Under the pieces are notes generated by a model. The model was not told the DNA's origin. It saw only the letters and a program-made list of their open reading frames with translations, and did no database searches. Made by a program: the position numbers and the translations under genes. Of a DNA stretch of 64,000 bases, positions 57,659 to 64,000 are shown in pieces. Numbering within the stretch: position 1 is the stretch's first letter; the number at the start of each line of letters is the position of its first letter. Origin of the DNA: an uncultured Pelagibacteraceae bacterium (GTDB lineage: Bacteria > Pseudomonadota > Alphaproteobacteria > Pelagibacterales > Pelagibacteraceae); the NCBI GenBank assembly GCA_902566775.1, contig CACFKF010000002.1, forward strand, positions 34,993 through 98,992. Direction: 5' to 3'.

Positions 57659-58087
57659 ATGATAAAATACAGATTAATTTGTAAAGATTGTGATAATGCG
57701 TTTGATAGTTGGTTTTCATCATCAAAGGAATATGAAAAATTAAAAAAATTAAAACATTTAAATTGTCACAAATGTAATTCACTTAAAGTTGAAAAAACTT
57801 TAATGGCCCCAAGTGTCGTAAACACTAAAGACAAAATTGTATCGATTTCAAAAGATAATAAATTTTCTAAAGTAAAAAATAAAATTAAGGAATATCAGAA
57901 ATTTGTTAAAAAGAACTTTGACTACGTCGGAGATAATTTTGTTAATGAAGCAAGAACAATTCATTATAATAAAGATAGTAAAAAGAAAGGAATTTATGGC
58001 AAAGCTAATTTTGAGGAAATATCTGAACTTAGGGAAGAAGGAATAGAAACAGAAGTAATTCCATGGTTTAAAGATAATGAAAATTAA
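57659..58087 (+). CDS. DUF1178 family protein
   Basis: MIKYRLICKDCDNAFDSWFSSSKEYEKL Zn-finger-like N-terminus; FVNEARTIHY. Confidence 0.82.
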   Translation: MIKYRLICKDCDNAFDSWFSSSKEYEKLKKLKHLNCHKCNSLKVEKTLMAPSVVNTKDKIVSISKDNKFSKVKNKIKEYQKFVKKNFDYVGDNFVNEARTIHYNKDSKKKGIYGKANFEEISELREEGIETEVIPWFKDNEN

Positions 58088-58812
58088 TTTTTTTTAAAAT
58101 TAGCTATATAGTTCACAGATTTGTCGTTAGCCAAATTCCACCTATCCAAGATTGGATTAAATTTTAATCCGCTCATGTCTAACAGTTTTAATTGATAATT
58201 TTTTGTAATATTTATCAAATTATCAGGTTTAATAAATTTTTCCCAATCATGTGTTCCAATCGGTAGCCAATTTAATATATATTCAGCACCAATAATTGCA
58301 AAAGCATAAGATTTTAATGTTTTGTTTAGTGTAGCAATAAACATTAAACCATTTTTTTTTAAAAATTTTACACTTTGTTTTACAAATAAATTAATATCAT
58401 TAACATGTTCAACAATTTCTAACATTAACAAGACATCAAATTTTTTTTTTATTTTTAATTTTTCTGGTGATGAACAAATATATTTTATTTCAAGATTATT
58501 TTTTTTTGAGTAAATTTTTGCTACATTAATATTTTTTGAAGAAGCGTCTATGCCAACTACATCGGCACCTAGCTTTCTCATTGGCACTGAAATCAGACCT
58601 CCTCCGCAACCAACATCTAATATATCTATACCTTTTAGAGGCTCATTTTTAGATTTAATTTTGAAGTGTTTAATTATGTTTTCTTTTATATATTTTATTC
58701 TGATTGGATTAAATTTGTGCAGAGGCTTAAAACTACCCTCTGGATTCCACCATTCAGTAGCTAATTTATTGAACTTGTTAATTTCTGTTTTATTTATAGT
58801 GGTTGTTTTCAT
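58084..58812 (-). CDS. ubiG: Ubiquinone biosynthesis O-methyltransferase
   Basis: EWWNPEGSFKPLHKFNPIRIKYI; ILDVGCGGGLISVPMRKLGADVVGID; GTHDWEKFIKP. Confidence 0.93.
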   Translation of the reverse strand: MKTTTINKTEINKFNKLATEWWNPEGSFKPLHKFNPIRIKYIKENIIKHFKIKSKNEPLKGIDILDVGCGGGLISVPMRKLGADVVGIDASSKNINVAKIYSKKNNLEIKYICSSPEKLKIKKKFDVLLMLEIVEHVNDINLFVKQSVKFLKKNGLMFIATLNKTLKSYAFAIIGAEYILNWLPIGTHDWEKFIKPDNLINITKNYQLKLLDMSGLKFNPILDRWNLANDKSVNYIANFKKN

Positions 58813-58882
58813 TCAGTTGTTGACATTACAATTAAGATGTATTTTATCAACATAATTTAATTATTAAAAAAAATAATTATCA

Positions 58883-60097
58883 ATGAAAATTGTTGTTTTA
58901 AAATTTGGAGGTACTTCAGTAGGTACTGCTGAGAGAATTAAGAAAGTAGCCAATATAATAGTAGGCTATGTTAAAAAAAAATTCAGAGTAATTGTAGTTT
59001 CATCTGCAATGAGTGGAGTAACAAATAATTTGATAAAAAAATCAAGAAATATTTGTGATAATTTTAAATCTTCAGAATATGATGTGCTTGTTGCTGCGGG
59101 CGAACAAATGTCATGTGCTTTAATAGCTGGGAGATTAAATCATATGGGATATAAATCACAATCTTGGATGAGTTGGCAAATTCCAATATTAACAGAAGGA
59201 CAACACAGATCTTCGAGAATAAGCAATATTAATAAAGGAAAAATCCTAAATTATTTAAAGTCTGGAGGCATTCCAGTTATCACAGGTTTTCAGGGAATAA
59301 ATAATAACAACAGAATAACAACACTTGGAAGAGGAGGATCTGATGCTTCAGCAATTATGTGTGCAAAATTTTTTAAGGCAAAAAAATGTGTTATTTTTAC
59401 AGATGTAGAAGGTGTTTATACAACAGATCCAAGCAACTTAAAGAATGCAAAAAAAATAAAAGTTATATCTTATGAGGAAATGTTGGAAATGGCATCATTA
59501 GGAGCAAAAGTTATGCAACCACACTCTATACAGGATGCAAGATTAAATAGGATTGAAATTGAAGTAAAATCTTCATTTATTAATAGAAAAGGAACTTTAA
59601 TAACAAAAAGAAAAAATATATTTAGAAATAGAACAATTACCGGATTAACTTCTACAAAAAATGATGCAAAAGTAACTCTTGTTGGAGTTAAAGATAGACC
59701 TGGAGTAGCAGCTTCTGTATTTAAACCACTTTCTAAAAATCAAATAAATGTAGACATGGTTGTTCAAACTTCTTCAAGCAATAACAGAGAAACTGATATA
59801 ACTTTTACCATTAAATTAGAAGATTTATCTAAAACTTTAAGACTTATAAGGCAAAACAAAAAAATAAAATATAGAGATTTGATAGTGAATAAAAATGTAT
59901 CCAAAATATCAATTATTGGTGTTGGAATGGTAACTACACCTGGTGTAACATATAGAATGTTTCAAACACTGGCAGATAAAGGAATTAATATTTTGGTTAT
60001 AGCGACGTCAGAAATAAAAATATCTGTGTTAATAAATAAAAAAAATATAAATAAAGCAATATCTGCACTTCATAAAGAGTTTAAATTAAATAGATAA
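58883..60097 (+). CDS. lysC: Aspartate kinase
   Basis: [36 protein letters not shown]; tandem ACT domains. Confidence 0.95.
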   Translation: MKIVVLKFGGTSVGTAERIKKVANIIVGYVKKKFRVIVVSSAMSGVTNNLIKKSRNICDNFKSSEYDVLVAAGEQMSCALIAGRLNHMGYKSQSWMSWQIPILTEGQHRSSRISNINKGKILNYLKSGGIPVITGFQGINNNNRITTLGRGGSDASAIMCAKFFKAKKCVIFTDVEGVYTTDPSNLKNAKKIKVISYEEMLEMASLGAKVMQPHSIQDARLNRIEIEVKSSFINRKGTLITKRKNIFRNRTITGLTSTKNDAKVTLVGVKDRPGVAASVFKPLSKNQINVDMVVQTSSSNNRETDITFTIKLEDLSKTLRLIRQNKKIKYRDLIVNKNVSKISIIGVGMVTTPGVTYRMFQTLADKGINILVIATSEIKISVLINKKNINKAISALHKEFKLNR

Positions 60098-60101
60098 AAA
60101 A

Positions 60102-61202
60102 ATGAGTCTTAGACCATTTAGAGATATTCATAGAAGAAAAACCAAAGAAATTAATGTTGGCAATATTAAAATCGGAGGCAATAATCCAATTTCAGTTCAA
60201 TCAATGACAAATACACTTACCAAAGACGCTAAAACAACTATAAAACAAATTATAGAAATAGCAAATGAAGGAGCTGATCTTGTTAGGGTTTCATGTCCTG
60301 ACGAAGACTCTACAAAATCTTTAAAAGAAATAGTTAAACATTCTACTGTACCAATAGTTGCAGATATTCATTTTCATTATAAGAGGGCTCTAGAATCTGC
60401 AGATAATGGAGCCAAGTGTTTAAGAATCAATCCTGGAAATATAGGAGATAAAAAAAAAATTAAAGAAGTAATTTCTGCTGCAAAAAATAATAATTGTGCA
60501 ATAAGAATTGGAGTAAATGCTGGTTCTCTTGAAAAAGATATATTGGAAAAATATAAAGAACCTTGTCCAGAGGCATTAGTAGAAAGCGCTTTAAGAAATA
60601 TTAAAATCATTGAAGATGAAGATTTTTTTAATTTTAAAGTTAGTGTAAAATCTTCGGATGTTTTTTTGACAATAAAAGCATATAGACAACTATCAAAAGT
60701 TATAGATTATCCACTTCACTTGGGCATAACTGAAGCTGGATCATACTTACCAGGAAGTATCAAATCTTCAATTGGGCTGGGAAATTTATTATTAGATGGC
60801 ATTGGAGATACAATTAGGGTTTCTTTGTCAGATGATCCTGTTAAAGAAGTAAAAATTGGCAATGAAATATTAAAATCATTGAACCTTAGAGAAAGAGGAT
60901 TAAAAATCATATCATGTCCATCATGTGCTAGGCAGGCATTTAATGTCATTGATACTGTAAAGATTTTAGAACAAAAACTTTCTCATATTAAATCTCCAAT
61001 TACATTATCTATAATTGGGTGTGTGGTTAACGGACCAGGGGAGGCTGCATTTACAGATATTGGAATTACAGGAGGTGGCAAAGGAAGTAATATGCTTTAC
61101 TTAAAAGGTATTCAAACTGAAAAACTATCAAATAAAGATATTATTGCAAAGGTAGTTAAGTTAGTAGAGGAAAAAGCAGCAGAAATACAAAATAAAATTT
61201 AA
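60102..61202 (+). CDS. ispG: 4-hydroxy-3-methylbut-2-en-1-yl diphosphate synthase
   Basis: [61 protein letters not shown]. Confidence 0.96.
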   Translation: MSLRPFRDIHRRKTKEINVGNIKIGGNNPISVQSMTNTLTKDAKTTIKQIIEIANEGADLVRVSCPDEDSTKSLKEIVKHSTVPIVADIHFHYKRALESADNGAKCLRINPGNIGDKKKIKEVISAAKNNNCAIRIGVNAGSLEKDILEKYKEPCPEALVESALRNIKIIEDEDFFNFKVSVKSSDVFLTIKAYRQLSKVIDYPLHLGITEAGSYLPGSIKSSIGLGNLLLDGIGDTIRVSLSDDPVKEVKIGNEILKSLNLRERGLKIISCPSCARQAFNVIDTVKILEQKLSHIKSPITLSIIGCVVNGPGEAAFTDIGITGGGKGSNMLYLKGIQTEKLSNKDIIAKVVKLVEEKAAEIQNKI

Positions 61203-62275
61203 TGATTCCAATAAATAAAGTCAGAGACTTAATTTCTAAGCATGCACTACTTGAAAAAGAATTATCTACAGGAGAAATCGATAAAAAAAAATTTGCTGAA
61301 AAGTCAAAAGAATACTCTGATATCAATGACATAGTAAATGAAGCTAAAGACTATAGCTCTTTCGAGTCCGAGCGAAAAGAATTAGAAAAAATAATAAACG
61401 ACAATAATAGTGATGAAGAAATGATAGAGTTGGCACAATCAGAGCTTAAAGAATTAATTAAAAAAAATGAAATAAATGAAAAAAAAATTAAGTTATTTTT
61501 ATTACCAAAAGACGAAGCAGATTCAAAAAATGCAATTATAGAAATTAGAGCTGGTACTGGAGGATTAGAAGCGAGTCTTTTTGCATCAGATTTATTTAAA
61601 ATGTATGAAAAAGTAAGCAATAAAAAAAAATGGGTATTAGAAATAATTAGTATTTCAAAAAGCGATGCTGGTGGTTTAAAAGAAGTAATAGCAACTATAA
61701 AAGGAAAAAATATTTATTCATCACTAAAATATGAAAGTGGAGTTCATAGAGTCCAGAGAGTGCCAGATACAGAGACACAGGGAAGAGTTCATACTTCCGC
61801 AGCAACCGTAGCTGTCTTACCTGAAGCAGAAGATGTTGATGTAAAAATTGAAGATAAAGATTTGAGAATTGATGTGTTTAGAAGCAGTGGTCCTGGAGGT
61901 CAGAGTGTTAATACAACCGATTCAGCAGTTAGAATTACTCACATACCAACAGGGATTGTTGTTAGCCAGCAAGATGAAAAATCTCAGATAAGGAATAAAG
62001 AAAAAGGATTAAAAATCTTGAGATCTAGAATTTATGAATTTGAAAGAAGAAAAAGAGATGAAGAAAGATCAAAAGATAGAAAAAGCAAAATTGGAACTGG
62101 TGATAGATCTGAAAGAATTAGAACATATAACTGGCCTCAAAATAGAATAACTGATCATAGAATAAATTTAACAATAAACAAGTTGACTGAATTTATGGAA
62201 GGAGAAATTTTTGACGAAATGAATGAAAGTTTAATTTTACAGGCTCAAGAAGAAGAGCTTAAAAATATAAAATAA
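61202..62275 (+). CDS. prfA: Peptide chain release factor 1
   Basis: [25 protein letters not shown] (GGQ); [27 protein letters not shown]. Confidence 0.97.
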   Translation: MIPINKVRDLISKHALLEKELSTGEIDKKKFAEKSKEYSDINDIVNEAKDYSSFESERKELEKIINDNNSDEEMIELAQSELKELIKKNEINEKKIKLFLLPKDEADSKNAIIEIRAGTGGLEASLFASDLFKMYEKVSNKKKWVLEIISISKSDAGGLKEVIATIKGKNIYSSLKYESGVHRVQRVPDTETQGRVHTSAATVAVLPEAEDVDVKIEDKDLRIDVFRSSGPGGQSVNTTDSAVRITHIPTGIVVSQQDEKSQIRNKEKGLKILRSRIYEFERRKRDEERSKDRKSKIGTGDRSERIRTYNWPQNRITDHRINLTINKLTEFMEGEIFDEMNESLILQAQEEELKNIK

Positions 62276-62276
62276 T

Positions 62277-63125
62277 ATGGATTACAAAACTATTTTAAGT
62301 CAATCATCTAATTTATTAAAAAATTTAAGCATAAAAAATGCAAAACTAGATAGCGAGTTATTGCTTTCTAGTTCTTTAAAGATTTCTAGGGAAAATTTAT
62401 TACTAAATCTAAATAAAAAAATTATGCTTAAAGAGAATAAAAAATTTAAATTATTATTAGAAAAAAGATTAAAAAAAGCTCCAGTAGCTTACATTCTTGG
62501 GTATAAAGATTTTTGGAAAAGCAAATTTTTTGTTAACAATTCAGTATTAATTCCAAGACCAGAAACAGAACTAATAGTTGAAGAATCATTAAATTATTTG
62601 CCTAAATTCAAATATAAAAAAATACTTGATATTGGAACTGGTTCTGGATGCATACTATTATCCATTTTATTAGAAAGGCCAAAATCTATTGGAGTCGGAA
62701 TAGATATTTCAAAAAATGCAATAAAAATTGCACAGATCAATGCAAAATTACAACAACTTCATAATAGAATAAAATTTTTAAATACAGATGTTGACAAATA
62801 TAATTGGGGCAAATATGATTTGATTGTATCTAATCCTCCATATATTAAAAAAATAAAAATTAGCAGATTAGAAGAGGATATAAAGAATTTTGAACCCAAA
62901 TTAGCCTTAGACGGAGGCTATAATGGATATTTGATAATAGAAAAAGTGATAAATAAGAGTGTAAGTTTGCTAAAAAGAAATGGAAACTTGATTTTAGAAA
63001 TTGGTTATGATCAAGTGGGTTTCGTTTCACGTTTACTAGAAAAATATGGTTTTTATATAAAAAAAATTTCTAAGGATTTATCAAAAAAAGACAGATGTAT
63101 AATTGCGCAGAATATTAAAATATGA
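62277..63125 (+). CDS. prmC: Release factor glutamine methyltransferase
   Basis: VLIPRPETELIVEESL; ILDIGTGSGCILLSIL; LIVSNPPYI. Confidence 0.95.
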   Translation: MDYKTILSQSSNLLKNLSIKNAKLDSELLLSSSLKISRENLLLNLNKKIMLKENKKFKLLLEKRLKKAPVAYILGYKDFWKSKFFVNNSVLIPRPETELIVEESLNYLPKFKYKKILDIGTGSGCILLSILLERPKSIGVGIDISKNAIKIAQINAKLQQLHNRIKFLNTDVDKYNWGKYDLIVSNPPYIKKIKISRLEEDIKNFEPKLALDGGYNGYLIIEKVINKSVSLLKRNGNLILEIGYDQVGFVSRLLEKYGFYIKKISKDLSKKDRCIIAQNIKI

Positions 63126-63511
63126 ATAGTTATAAAAACAATCATAAAAGAAATAGATTTAGATCAAATGGAGATAGGTATTTTAAAAAAAGAAATGGGG
63201 AACCAAAGAAGTTTAACTCCGAATATTCTTCAAATATAAATTTTCAAAGAAAATCTCCAGGTAGAAATAATCACAATGCATCAAAGTTAGTTGAAAAATA
63301 TAACGATCTAGCAAGAGAAGCACTGTCTAAGGGTGATAAAATCTTATCCGAAAATTACTTTCAGCATGCCGACCATTTTGCAAGAATTTTATCAGAAAAA
63401 GAAAATCATAAATTGCAAAAAATTAAAGAGAGCAACGAAACAAATTCAGAAAATATTGAAACGCCATCTAAACATGAAGACATTCAAGAAAAACCAATAC
63501 TAAAAGTTTAG
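63122..63511 (+). CDS. DUF4167 domain protein
   Basis: ASKLVEKYNDLAREALSKGDKILSENYFQHADHFARIL matches the DUF4167 core; downstream of prfA-prmC. Confidence 0.85.
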   Translation: MNSYKNNHKRNRFRSNGDRYFKKRNGEPKKFNSEYSSNINFQRKSPGRNNHNASKLVEKYNDLAREALSKGDKILSENYFQHADHFARILSEKENHKLQKIKESNETNSENIETPSKHEDIQEKPILKV

Positions 63512-64000
63512 TTTTTTTTGTGAATTACTTCAGACTTTAATACATTTGTTTTAATTTTATTAACTTCAAACAATTCTCTATTTTTACCAACCAAAGTTTT
63601 TCCTGATGGGAGTTTTAATGTCTGAGAATTTATTTTTTTTCCATTTTCAATAACTTCATAATGAAGATGGGGACCAGTAGACATTCCAGTGGAACCTACA
63701 TAACCAATAATTCTTCCTTGTTTAACTCTTACTCCTTCTTTAATTCCCGAAGCGAATTTTGATAGATGAGCATAAACTGTTGAGTAAGTTGAGTTGTGTT
63801 TAATCTTAATACAATTTCCTCCACCCCCGCACCATCTTGCTCTAATAATTTTACCATCACCTGAAGCCATTATAGGTGTTCCTTCTGGTGCAGCAAAGTC
63901 AGTTCCTCTGTGCATTTTATTATAACCAAGTATTGGATGTTTTCTCATTCCAAAACTTGAAGATAGTCTGGCGCCATTTATGGGAGTTTTCATTAATGCT
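63508..64000 (-). CDS. M23 family metallopeptidase, partial (N-terminus beyond window end)
   Basis: ARLSSSFGMRKHPILGYNKMHRGTDFAAPEGTPI; GPHLHYEV; frame stays open to the window edge. Confidence 0.9.
   Translation of the reverse strand, partial: ALMKTPINGARLSSSFGMRKHPILGYNKMHRGTDFAAPEGTPIMASGDGKIIRARWCGGGGNCIKIKHNSTYSTVYAHLSKFASGIKEGVRVKQGRIIGYVGSTGMSTGPHLHYEVIENGKKINSQTLKLPSGKTLVGKNRELFEVNKIKTNVLKSEVIHKKN

Noticed and set aside
58820-58850. TTGACA upstream of lysC as a promoter
   Set aside because: A good -35 but no convincing -10 at 16-18 nt; not supported enough to list.
1-64000. tRNA genes, CRISPR arrays, IS elements, prophage, toxin-antitoxin or defence systems
   Set aside because: None found on visual reading; spacers are too short and content is housekeeping. 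A tRNAscan/Infernal run would be needed to exclude small RNAs fully.

Overview
AT-rich, very gene-dense bacterial chromosome segment. Gene content, K/N/I-rich proteins and minimal spacers point to a streamlined SAR11/Pelagibacterales-type alphaproteobacterium (inference). It holds about 57 housekeeping CDSs and no convincing tRNA, rRNA, CRISPR, prophage or IS element. RNA features read directly from the sequence are a SAM-II-type riboswitch upstream of metX, a tandem glycine riboswitch upstream of malate synthase (glcB), and an SRP 4.5S RNA (ffs) upstream of dnaX. No obvious defence or mobile novelty was seen. The most interesting signals are: (1) losses at three classical alphaproteobacterial loci that normally carry PTS-Ntr parts, plus missing lptA and addAB; (2) an AccA with a C-terminal ~50-aa extension ending in a hydrophobic tail; (3) a tight ODC / deoxyhypusine-synthase-like / ureohydrolase operon; (4) an A8 slippery run in dnaX whose -1 frame would give a gamma-sized product; (5) convergent genes that repeatedly share a 4-nt stop overlap. 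All family calls come from reading the translations; no database search was run.
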